Shown here piece after piece: positions 36,987-43,731 of a stretch of 64,000 nt of DNA. The first letter of the stretch is position 1, and each line of letters begins with the position of its first letter. The stretch comes from Arenibacter antarcticus. GTDB taxonomy: Bacteria; Bacteroidota; Bacteroidia; Flavobacteriales; Flavobacteriaceae. Position numbers and translations under genes: made by a program. Location: NCBI RefSeq assembly GCF_041320605.1, contig NZ_CP166679.1, positions 3,644,001 through 3,708,000 on the forward strand, read 5' to 3'. Under the pieces are notes generated by a model. It saw only the letters and a list, made by a program, of their open reading frames with translations. It was not told the DNA's origin and ran no database searches.

Positions 36987-37130
36987 ATGGAAAAAATTTA
37001 CTCTGAGAATCAAAACAAGTGCAAACTTGCTATAACCAGCCAGGAAACAGTAAAGTTTTTGATGAGCTATTCCAAATCATTGCAGATTATTGAATATAAT
37101 AATATTCAGTTTGAAAATATTCTAAACTAG
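36987..37130 (+). CDS. 47-codon small protein paired with ECF sigma factor (copy 2)
   Basis: A frame of exactly 47 codons, MEKIYSENQNKCKLAITS... to ...ENILN, 73 bases after the second sigma gene and aligning without gaps to the copy at 35593. The shared KC-x-L, TS and YSKSL-x-II positions and the final L-N argue for purifying selection. It is predicted soluble and helical, with a basic middle. It lies just before a palindromic terminator (37140-37159), so sigma gene, small ORF and terminator form a compact unit. Confidence 0.72.
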   Translation: MEKIYSENQNKCKLAITSQETVKFLMSYSKSLQIIEYNNIQFENILN

Positions 37131-37139
37131 GAATAATAA

Positions 37140-37159
37140 GCCCAGCTTATAAGCTGGGC
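37140..37159. terminator. Perfect palindrome, shared terminator overlapping the nth 3' end
   Basis: A 20-base perfect palindrome (GCCCAGCTTA and its complement) followed on the plus strand by CTATTGTTTTTG. It ends the sigma-2/small-protein unit and also contains the stop codon of the convergent nth gene. Confidence 0.7.
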
Positions 37160-37812
37160 CTATTGTTTTTGTAATAGGCATTCAAGACCTTTTTTCTACC
37201 AATGGTTTTGGTAATAATGTCTTTTTCCATATTCCATCCACGAGCGGGGGAGTATTCTCTGCCATACCAAATAATTTGTAGATGTAGGTCGTTCCAGAGC
37301 CTTTTTGGAAATAATCTCTTTGCATCCTTTTCCGTTTGTACTACATTTTTCCCGTTAGAAAAACCCCATCGGTACATTAATCTGTGGATGTGTGTATCTA
37401 CAGGAAATGCTGGAATTCCAAAGGCTTGGGATACCACTACGCTTGCAGTTTTATGGCCAACGGCCGGAAATTCCTCTAACAATTCCAATTCCCTTGGAAC
37501 TATACCATCGTATTTTTCTACCAGCATTCTTGAAAGCCCGTAAATACCCTTAGCTTTCATAGGGGAAAGTCCAACTGGTCTAATAATTTCCCTTATCTCA
37601 TCCACCGACATTTTCACCATATCGTAAGGGTTGTCCGCTTTTTCAAATAATAGTGGGGTAATCTTGTTTACCCTTACATCTGTACTTTGTGCCGATAAGA
37701 GTACTGCAATAAGTAGGGTATAGGGGTCCTTATGGTCCAAAGGCACTGGAATTGTAGGATATAATTCTTGTAATGTTTTTATAGCAAAGTCTACTTTTTC
37801 TCTTTTAGTCAT
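37147..37812 (-). CDS. nth: Endonuclease III lacking the 4Fe-4S cluster cysteines
   Basis: A 221-residue HhH-GPD DNA glycosylase/AP lyase of base-excision repair. The helix-hairpin-helix and catalytic residues are present: LEEFPAVGHKTASVV with Lys121, and FPVDTH with Asp139, matching Lys120 and Asp138 of the E. coli enzyme. The unusual point is the C-terminus. Where E. coli Nth has four cysteines (C-x6-C-x2-C-x5-C) that hold a 4Fe-4S cluster, this protein reads WYGREYSPARGWNMEKD and then ITKTIGRKK with no cysteine at all. The enzyme is expected to fold and act without the cluster. It is divergent from bcp. The last codons overlap the terminator palindrome. Confidence 0.92.
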   Translation of the reverse strand: MTKREKVDFAIKTLQELYPTIPVPLDHKDPYTLLIAVLLSAQSTDVRVNKITPLLFEKADNPYDMVKMSVDEIREIIRPVGLSPMKAKGIYGLSRMLVEKYDGIVPRELELLEEFPAVGHKTASVVVSQAFGIPAFPVDTHIHRLMYRWGFSNGKNVVQTEKDAKRLFPKRLWNDLHLQIIWYGREYSPARGWNMEKDIITKTIGRKKVLNAYYKNNRPSL

Positions 37813-37838
37813 TTAATGCGTAAATTTATAAAAAATAA

Positions 37839-37866
37839 GAAACTGACCTATCGATAAGCCAGTTTC
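37839..37866. promoter_or_regulatory. 28-base imperfect palindrome between nth and bcp
   Basis: GAAACTG (37839-37845) and CAGTTTC (37860-37866) flank a centre containing TATCGATA; the whole is palindromic except for two mismatched pairs. On the minus strand it is followed by TTATTTTTTATAA. It may be an operator for the divergent pair or a terminator-like hairpin reading towards nth. Confidence 0.45.
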
Positions 37867-37896
37867 CAAAGTAATAAAATTATTTAAGATACTAGT

Positions 37897-38346
37897 ATGA
37901 ATACACTAAAAGTAGGAGATAAGGTACCGTCATTTACGGCTAATGATCAAGACGGCAATACAATTAAACTATCCGATTATGAGGGGAAAAAATTGGTAGT
38001 TTTTTTCTATCCCAAAGCAAGTACCCCGGGATGTACGGCAGAGGCCTGTAACCTAAGGGATAATTATTCGGAACTTCAGGCTCAAGGTTATGAATTATTG
38101 GGGGTTAGTGCTGATTCGCAAAAAAGACAATCCAATTTCAGAAATAAATATGAATTCCCATTTCCCCTATTGGCAGATGAAGACCATACCGTATTGAATG
38201 CATTTGGGGTATGGGGACCAAAAAAATTTATGGGAAGAAAATATGACGGAATTCACAGAATGACTTTTTTGATCGATGAAAAGGGGATAGTGTCTAAAGT
38301 AATAGAGAAAGTTAAAACTAAAGACCACGCTGCCCAAATACTATAA
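37897..38346 (+). CDS. bcp: Thioredoxin-dependent thiol peroxidase (Bcp/PrxQ)
   Basis: A 149-residue peroxiredoxin of the Bcp/PrxQ class, which reduces hydrogen peroxide and organic hydroperoxides in the cytoplasm using thioredoxin. The peroxidatic cysteine is C46 in FYPKASTPGCTAEACNLRD, with resolving C51 five residues on, the arrangement of the atypical 2-Cys PrxQ subgroup. The Thr and Arg that polarise the cysteine are present. It is full length. It ends in a strong hairpin at 38364-38403. The palindrome 37839-37866 lies about 30 bases upstream and could be a regulatory site. Confidence 0.94.
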   Translation: MNTLKVGDKVPSFTANDQDGNTIKLSDYEGKKLVVFFYPKASTPGCTAEACNLRDNYSELQAQGYELLGVSADSQKRQSNFRNKYEFPFPLLADEDHTVLNAFGVWGPKKFMGRKYDGIHRMTFLIDEKGIVSKVIEKVKTKDHAAQIL

Positions 38347-38363
38347 TATGACTCCCTAAAAAA

Positions 38364-38403
38364 ACTGTCCAAAAAGGAGAATTAATTCCCGTTTTTGGAC
38401 AGT
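38364..38403. terminator. Strong bidirectional terminator after bcp
   Basis: ACTGTCCAAAAA (38364-38375) and TTTTTGGACAGT (38392-38403) form a perfect 12-base stem, preceded by an A-run and followed by a T-run, so it can terminate both bcp and the convergent gene. Confidence 0.85.
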
Positions 38404-38425
38404 TTTTTTATAAGAGTACTTACGT

Positions 38426-39889
38426 TTACACTTTTTCCTTTTTCTCTTCTTCCTCTTTTTTTCGGGTAAAAAGATGCTTCTTTTTAATTATTGCAGCTAC
38501 TCCCTCTGGTAGTACAGACTCCCAACCCTCTTCACCATTCATAATCTGTTTAAGTACATCTCTAGAAAAAACATGTAGAATTTCTGGATCGTAATCAATT
38601 ATATCCATTACTTTACCATTGTACTTGAAAAATTTGTACAATTCCTTCATTCTTGGGTGTACCTTAACGGTATTACTGGTCATTATCTGCCCAGTTTCCT
38701 CATTTCTCATTGGATATAAATACACTTTTAAGTCCTTAAAGAACAACTTCCCGAAGGCTTCCAAAATACCCCCACTAAGGTGTCGGTAATACTTCTCGTC
38801 AAATATATCTACCAGGTTATTTACACCCATGGTAAGTCCGATTTTGGCTTTGGTGTAGTTACTGAAATACTCTACCAATCTAAAATATTCTTGAAACTTG
38901 GAAATCATCACTGTATGGCCCAGGGAGCATAAAAGTTCTGCCCTGTCCATAAAATCCTGCTCATCTATTTCTCCATAGGCCCTGAGGTTGGAAAGGGTGA
39001 TTTCGAAAATTACCACCGTGTTTTCTTCCTCTACCTTCTGTTCCCTTATAAATATATCATAGGATTTTTTAAACATATCCATATTTACCTTGGTCACCGG
39101 TCTAAAACTTCCTCTAAGCGCCAAAATATTTTTTTTGTATAAAAGTGTTGCCGGTAAAAGGTTGTTGCCATCGGGTCCGAACATCACTGCATCGGTCATA
39201 TCGTTCTTAACCAATTGAAGACTCATCAACCTATTGTCTACCTCAGAAAAATTGGGTCCGGAAAAATTTACCAAATCAATCTCTATGGTATCTTTATCTA
39301 TATGGTCATAGAGATATTTTAATAATTTTCTAGGCTTATCATGTTTATAAAATGCACCATAAATAAGATTCACCCCTAAAATCCCAAGAGTTTCTTGTTG
39401 TAGTCGGGCCTCGTTTTGCTTAAATCGAATATGTAAGATGATCTCGTTAAGTTCCTTTTGAGCAGGATCTAACTGATACTTGATTCCAAGCCATCCATGT
39501 CCTTTGTAGCGTTTAGAGAAATCAATGGTAGCCACAGTATTGGCGTAGGAAAAGAACATTCTATCTGGATGAACTTCACGGCTGATTCTATTCTCCATAT
39601 TTTCCATCTCGTGAGCCAACATCTTCTTTAGCCTAGACTGGGTAACATACCTTCCATCTTCCTCTACACCATAAATAGCATCGCTAAAATCTTTATCATA
39701 AGCACTCATGGCTTTGGCTATAGTTCCCGAAGCTCCTCCCGATTTAAAAAAATGACCAGATGTTTCCTGTCCTGCCCCAATTTCAGAAAAGGTACCATAA
39801 ATGTCGGGGTTTAGATTTATTCGTAAGGTTTTGGCCTTTATGGATGGAACATTGGTAAAGGCAATCTCTTTTTTGAAAGTGGCAGACAT
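38426..39889 (-). CDS. Conserved cytoplasmic protein of unknown function, 487 residues
   Basis: A 487-residue protein without signal peptide or membrane helices. Distinctive segments are RINLNPDIYGTFSEIGAGQETSG, SGGASGTIAKAMSAYDKDFSDAIYG, HGWLGIKYQLDP, DAVMFGPDGNNLLPA and a basic Lys/Glu-rich end. Homologues that I recall from Flavobacteriia carry inconsistent names such as 'TonB-dependent receptor' or 'nicotinate-nucleotide adenylyltransferase'; nothing in the sequence supports a beta-barrel, signal peptide or nucleotidyltransferase HxGH motif. High sequence quality and strong apparent conservation suggest a real cellular role, unidentified. A TAACTTTG -7-like element lies at 39910-39917, and the bcp terminator is shared downstream. 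Confidence 0.85.
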   Translation of the reverse strand: MSATFKKEIAFTNVPSIKAKTLRINLNPDIYGTFSEIGAGQETSGHFFKSGGASGTIAKAMSAYDKDFSDAIYGVEEDGRYVTQSRLKKMLAHEMENMENRISREVHPDRMFFSYANTVATIDFSKRYKGHGWLGIKYQLDPAQKELNEIILHIRFKQNEARLQQETLGILGVNLIYGAFYKHDKPRKLLKYLYDHIDKDTIEIDLVNFSGPNFSEVDNRLMSLQLVKNDMTDAVMFGPDGNNLLPATLLYKKNILALRGSFRPVTKVNMDMFKKSYDIFIREQKVEEENTVVIFEITLSNLRAYGEIDEQDFMDRAELLCSLGHTVMISKFQEYFRLVEYFSNYTKAKIGLTMGVNNLVDIFDEKYYRHLSGGILEAFGKLFFKDLKVYLYPMRNEETGQIMTSNTVKVHPRMKELYKFFKYNGKVMDIIDYDPEILHVFSRDVLKQIMNGEEGWESVLPEGVAAIIKKKHLFTRKKEEEEKKEKV

Positions 39890-39909
39890 AGTGGCTATTT
39901 TGCTTATGA

Positions 39910-39917
39910 CAAAGTTA
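39910..39917 (-). promoter_or_regulatory. Putative -7 element (TAACTTTG) for the 487-residue protein gene
   Basis: The minus strand reads TAACTTTG 21 bases before the start codon, matching TAnnTTTG. No clear -33 TTG was found. Confidence 0.4.
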
Positions 39918-39977
39918 ATAAGATTGCGCTATCTATTAAATAAATAAATTATAAATTTGGATTAAATATAATGAGGG

Positions 39978-40742
39978 TTGAAAATTACTTTTTTAGGTAC
40001 CGGAACGTCACAAGGAATCCCTGTAATTGGCAGTAAGCATCCAGTATGCCATAGTGAAAACACTAAGGACAAGAGGCTCAGGGTCTCCGTTTTAGTGTCT
40101 TGGGATACTTATAATTACGTAATAGATTGCGGCCCCGATTTTAGACAGCAAATGTTGACCAATAATGTGTTTAAAATTGATGGAATTTTATTTACTCATG
40201 AACATTCGGACCATACTGCAGGAATAGATGATATAAGACCCTACTTTTTTAGACAGGGAGATATTCCTATCTATGCACACGAGAGGGTGATTACCTACCT
40301 AAAGGAACGGTATAATTATATTTTCGCTGATGAAAATCGATATCCTGGTGCACCAGCGGTAGAGATAAATCCCATTAGGAACAATAAACCTTTCAAGATT
40401 GGAAATTTAATGGCTATACCCATAGAGGCCCAACACAATCGTTTACAGGTTTTTGGTTTCAGGATTCGTGACTTTGTTTATTTAACGGATGTGAAGAGTA
40501 TTGAAAAAGTAGAAATGGAAAAAATTAAAGGTGTAAAGGTGTTGGTTATAAATGCCTTGCGTATAGAGCCGCACCATTCCCATTTTAACTTGGAAGAAGC
40601 CCTAGAGTTTATTGATGCCATTAAACCTACCACCGCGTATTTAACCCATATAAGCCATTTATTGGGCTTTCATGATGAGGTGGAAAAAATACTGCCCAAG
40701 AATGTCCATTTGGCCTATGACAACCTTATAATAGATTGCTAG
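39978..40742 (+). CDS. MBL-fold metallo-hydrolase (PhnP-like)
   Basis: A 254-residue metallo-beta-lactamase-fold hydrolase. The start ITFLGTGTSQGIPVIG, the ligand motif FTHEHSDHTAGIDDIRPY (HxHxDH), the internal AQHNRLQVFGFR, and TAYLTHISHLLGFHDEV are those of PhnP/phosphoribosyl-cyclic-phosphate phosphodiesterase-like proteins; the two-metal site looks complete. The best start is a TTG at 39978, because the ATG at 39971 is in another frame. The substrate is probably a cyclic phosphate or other phosphodiester, but no phn genes are near, so the role is open. Confidence 0.88.
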   Translation: MKITFLGTGTSQGIPVIGSKHPVCHSENTKDKRLRVSVLVSWDTYNYVIDCGPDFRQQMLTNNVFKIDGILFTHEHSDHTAGIDDIRPYFFRQGDIPIYAHERVITYLKERYNYIFADENRYPGAPAVEINPIRNNKPFKIGNLMAIPIEAQHNRLQVFGFRIRDFVYLTDVKSIEKVEMEKIKGVKVLVINALRIEPHHSHFNLEEALEFIDAIKPTTAYLTHISHLLGFHDEVEKILPKNVHLAYDNLIIDC

Positions 40743-40959
40743 CCAATAATTCTTTCCTTATAGGACTAAAGAACAGCATTCAAATATTTAAAATCCCGAA
40801 CCATTAATCAAAAAACAAACACTATGAAATTAGCATAACTGAAAACTGTTTGCAAATACTAATGAAGATTTGCGAACCTGACTACCGTCTGGCAAGTTTA
40901 CCTGGCGGAGGCAGGGGCAGTCTAAGAATGACCTTTAAAAAACAATAAAATATCTACCT

Positions 40960-41454
40960 ATGAAACAGAAAATTTATCTTTACTTATTTTTATTTATTTC
41001 CTTAATTGCCCTATACCAATTTGTAAGCACCAATAATATGGTGAAGGCCAAAAACACGGTAATTGAATCCCAGGCTGAAGAAATGGTTAAAATGGAGGAT
41101 TCCATTAGAGCCCTACACCTAAATGTATTGGATATGCAGTATTTTTCTTTGGAGAACAATGATGATGCTTTGGCGTACTATGATCATCTAAAACTAAAAT
41201 CGCCTAGCTTATATATTGCCGATAAATTATTGGAAACCAATGAAAGTAAAGGAGACAATCCCCTGATACCTTATGAAGGTATGGAAAGCGATTTTAAAAT
41301 CAACAAAATTAAAGTGTTAAACCACAAATGGATTTTGGCCGATTTTTCTGATGGCAAATATTGGGGAGAACTATTGATAAAGTACGAATTAAAGGATGAT
41401 CTAGGAGTAGATTTCTCCCTTATAGACCACTTGTTGTATACCCGCAGCAATTAG
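40960..41454 (+). CDS. Membrane-anchored conserved hypothetical protein
   Basis: A 164-residue protein with a single N-terminal membrane helix (YLYLFLFISLIALYQFV), then a coiled-coil-like helix (AKNTVIESQAEEMVKMEDSIRAL), then an alpha/beta domain with YYDHLKLKSPSLYIADKLLE and HKWILADFSDGKYWGELLI. The bulk would face the periplasm. Proteins like this are common in Flavobacteriia, but no function is known to me. The 217-base upstream gap has a GC-rich inverted-repeat-like piece near 40876-40920 (CTGGCAAG...CTGGCGGAGGCAGG). Confidence 0.65.
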   Translation: MKQKIYLYLFLFISLIALYQFVSTNNMVKAKNTVIESQAEEMVKMEDSIRALHLNVLDMQYFSLENNDDALAYYDHLKLKSPSLYIADKLLETNESKGDNPLIPYEGMESDFKINKIKVLNHKWILADFSDGKYWGELLIKYELKDDLGVDFSLIDHLLYTRSN

Positions 41455-41821
41455 AGATGTAATTAGCTATTCCAAAAGGGATAATGGCAAGGATAACAAA
41501 CAAAGTCGAAGCTGTTTTTTGTAAAATACTAGTATAAGAATAGTAATACAAACACTGTCTTAGGCCCATTGCCAATAAGCCTTCTGCCAAATACGAGGGT
41601 GTTACTATATGGGTTTGGGCTGAAGCCTGGGTTGTGGTAAACTGTGAATCCCCATATAAAGCTATACTTTCAGACGAGTGTGGTGCACTTTCCACGGTCT
41701 TTAGGCCGTGGTCTTATAGTAATTAATTGCCTGGGCCTTAGCCTAATATCGCTGCTCGTCTAAAAGTAAAATCAATGACAAAGTTAACCAGAAATGGCAC
41801 CTATATTTTTGATGGTAATAA
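41455..41821. other. Intergenic region with doubtful minus-strand ORF and small hairpin
   Basis: A 91-codon minus-strand frame (41420-41695) overlaps the upstream gene's 3' end. It reads as a GC-rich, Cys/Tyr-containing peptide without family features, and I consider it unsupported. CCACGG/CCGTGG (41692-41697 and 41706-41711) form a small hairpin without T-tail. Confidence 0.4.
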
Positions 41822-42170
41822 CTAATCTCTGGTTTTTTGTTTTCTAAACTCTTTTAATTTGTTTTCCGTAATCATAATCGAAAGAATTAAAAAAAACGAC
41901 CAAATTGCTGCGGTAGCGATGATTGAAATTATAAAACCAAAAAAAATAAGTAAAATAAGTTGGAAGAATATTGTTAAAATACTGAGTTTTAATAGAACCT
42001 TCGGCCAGTAAGAATTAGCATAATGCCATAATTCGTTACTAGATATTGCTCTATTCGACCGATATCCATAGGTGCTATTTATATCCTTTGGGAGGACTTT
42101 GAATAAACAGGATCGGAATAAACAGAATAACGACAACAAGAAAAATTGATAACAAAATAGGTGTTAGCAT
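41822..42170 (-). pseudogene. SdpI-family small membrane protein with one-base frameshift
   Basis: ATG at 42170 opens a frame with a membrane helix (LTPILLSIFLVVVILFIPILF) that stops after QSPPKGYK. The next frame, entered around CCTCCCAAAGG near 42090, reads PKDINSTYGYRSNRAISSNELW and then WHYANSYWPKVLLKL, with two more helices. Together they make an SdpI-like protein of about 115 residues (the N-x-x-YGYR-x-x-R-x-x-x-x-x-x-x-W motif is characteristic). The geometry fits a single inserted base, probably in the C/A run. SdpI in Bacillus is an immunity and signalling membrane protein; here the role is unknown and the gene appears broken. Confidence 0.7.
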
Positions 42171-42318
42171 AAAAGAGGTGTCTATTTATGATATTTATAA
42201 ATCGAGTTCTGACAACATAATGTCCTAAAGATTAACTCCCTAAGTCATTACTTTTCAAAATTATGTTGCTTCATTTCTTGCCTTGTGATCATCGTAGAGA
42301 AATGTGAGAAATCTTAGC

Positions 42319-42978
42319 CTAAATTTTATCCTCTAGCCATTTATTAAAAGAGTGAAAATTTTGTGGTGCCACTCCATGGCCTACTGGAAACTCCTCATAA
42401 ACATGGTCTATTCCCAGCTCCGTTAAAGTATTGGGGACTTTTTGGGCCCAAGTAACAGGAATTACTTGATCTACACTTCCATGCGAAGCATAAATCTTTA
42501 GATTTTTGAAGTCGTTTTCCCAGTAATTTTTTAGCAGCATATTGGTGCTAATATACCCACTTAATGCGATCACATTTTTTACAATATGTGGATAGGAGAG
42601 GGCCACAGCATAACTTAATATGGTGCCCTGACTAAATCCTAGGAGGGTGACATTTGTTTCGTCCAATCCATAGGCGCTACAGGCTTCTTCTATAAATACT
42701 TTAATCTTATCGCGAGAGTTTATTGCTTGTGCCTCGTCATTCCATTTTCCCTGATCGGCTTCAAAATTAATGGTGTACCACATATTGCCGTATGGCTGCA
42801 TAGGGTAGGGCGCTCGTACCGATATTATACATAGGTCCTTAGGCAGTTCTGGAGCAAAGGAAAAAAGATCTTCTTCATTGCTTCCATAGCCGTGAAACAT
42901 AAATAGAACAGGGGGTTTACCACTCGTTTGATCAGAGGGTCTAATTAGGTGTTCTAAAGAAAGTGGTGCTGTTGTCAT
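42319..42978 (-). CDS. Phospholipase/carboxylesterase-type alpha/beta hydrolase
   Basis: A 219-residue serine hydrolase of the carboxylesterase/lysophospholipase-like (YpfH/EstB) family. The catalytic triad is visible: Ser116 in LLGFSQG, Asp170 in SHGSVDQVIP, His201 in VGHGV. The oxyanion region is FMFHGYGSNEEDLF. There is no signal peptide, so it is cytoplasmic and likely acts on short acyl esters or deacylates lipids or proteins. It is adjacent to two small DUF4870-like membrane genes on the same strand, the nearest starting 1 base upstream of its start, so co-transcription is likely. Confidence 0.9.
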   Translation of the reverse strand: MTTAPLSLEHLIRPSDQTSGKPPVLFMFHGYGSNEEDLFSFAPELPKDLCIISVRAPYPMQPYGNMWYTINFEADQGKWNDEAQAINSRDKIKVFIEEACSAYGLDETNVTLLGFSQGTILSYAVALSYPHIVKNVIALSGYISTNMLLKNYWENDFKNLKIYASHGSVDQVIPVTWAQKVPNTLTELGIDHVYEEFPVGHGVAPQNFHSFNKWLEDKI

Positions 42979-42979
42979 T

Positions 42980-43306
42980 TTAAGATATAAAAGTGAACCA
43001 TTTTTGAAAATAAGGACCTAAGATAGGTACTTCCTGTTTTTTATCGTTTAAGGCACTTAAAAAACCATAGAACCAAAGCACTACATAAAAAACGTATAGC
43101 CCGTACCAAGCATAATCGCTGTACCAATTGCTAAGAAATAAGGCGAATCCTAAAAACATTAAATGCAATCCAAATGCCTGACGAATGTGGAATCTTGCAA
43201 ATTCATTTTTAGGTTCAGTATTCATGGAAATGGCGATTAACGCCCCTACCATAGTCATATATGCTACAATTGCCGTGGTCTTTCCCTCTTTTATTACGTT
43301 ATTCAT
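42980..43306 (-). CDS. DUF4870-like small membrane protein, copy 1
   Basis: A 108-residue protein beginning INEGK-like (NNVIKEGKTTAIVAYMTMVGALIA), with about three membrane helices, the FARFHIRQAFGLHL motif and the closing VPILGPYF. These features place it with DUF4870/Tic20-like small proteins. It is homologous to the next gene upstream. The function is unknown. A TAACTTTG element is at 43312-43319, which leaves almost no leader. Confidence 0.75.
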   Translation of the reverse strand: MNNVIKEGKTTAIVAYMTMVGALIAISMNTEPKNEFARFHIRQAFGLHLMFLGFALFLSNWYSDYAWYGLYVFYVVLWFYGFLSALNDKKQEVPILGPYFQKWFTFIS

Positions 43307-43311
43307 AGCGG

Positions 43312-43319
43312 CAAAGTTA
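43312..43319 (-). promoter_or_regulatory. Putative -7 element (TAACTTTG) of DUF4870-like copy 1
   Basis: The minus strand reads TAACTTTG 6 bases before the start codon; a transcript would be leaderless or nearly so. No -33 TTG at the expected distance. Confidence 0.35.
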
Positions 43320-43344
43320 ATGCAAGTTTAAATTATAAGCATAA

Positions 43345-43371
43345 AAAGAGGCCTCTAATAGACCTCTCTTT
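43345..43371 (-). terminator. Hairpin terminator between the two DUF4870-like genes
   Basis: On the minus strand AGAGG and CCTCT pair around a short loop and are followed by TTTTTATG, about 20 bases after the stop of the upstream gene. This, with separate -7-like elements, argues that the two paralogues are transcribed separately. Confidence 0.5.
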
Positions 43372-43389
43372 ATTGTATAAATAGTTCGT

Positions 43390-43704
43390 TTATTCACCTA
43401 TAGTTCCGATAACCGGCAGTTTCTCTACTTTGCCATTATTGGCATTGATTATTCCGAGGACAGCGAATACCAAGGGTACCCATTTTAAAATGCCCAAAAA
43501 GGCAACACCTATCATGGAAAGTCCAAACAAGAGGATGGACAATGCTATGGAAAGGATCCAAACTCTTAGTGATTGTTCAATATGAAATTGGACGAATGCG
43601 TTTTTTTTGTTACTGTTTACGATAAAGGCAATTAGCAATCCTATTACGAATATATAACTGACTATTGCCATGGTTTTACCTTCATTAATGGTATTCTGAT
43701 CCAT
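43390..43704 (-). CDS. DUF4870-like small membrane protein, copy 2
   Basis: A 104-residue paralogue of the preceding protein: it shares INEGKTMAIVSY at the start, FVQFHIEQSLRVW in the middle and the closing KLPVIGTIGE, with about three membrane helices. Membership of the DUF4870/Tic20-like group is clear; function is not. A TAACTTTG -7-like element is present at 43724-43731. Confidence 0.75.
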   Translation of the reverse strand: MDQNTINEGKTMAIVSYIFVIGLLIAFIVNSNKKNAFVQFHIEQSLRVWILSIALSILLFGLSMIGVAFLGILKWVPLVFAVLGIINANNGKVEKLPVIGTIGE

Positions 43705-43723
43705 AAATTGTTATTTGTTTTTT

Positions 43724-43731
43724 CAAAGTTA
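43724..43731 (-). promoter_or_regulatory. Putative -7 element (TAACTTTG) of DUF4870-like copy 2
   Basis: The minus strand reads TAACTTTG 20 bases before the start codon, overlapping the stop codon of the dihydroorotase-like gene; no good -33 TTG was found. Confidence 0.4.

Noticed and set aside
40860-40960. GC-rich CTGGCAAG/CTGGCGGAGGCAGG piece as an IS end or riboswitch
   Set aside because: Pairing is weak and no transposase, terminal repeat partner or conserved aptamer pattern was seen.
41420-41695. 91-codon minus-strand ORF
   Set aside because: It overlaps the 3' end of an opposite-strand gene, has no recognisable domain and an unusual composition; kept only as a comment on the intergenic region.
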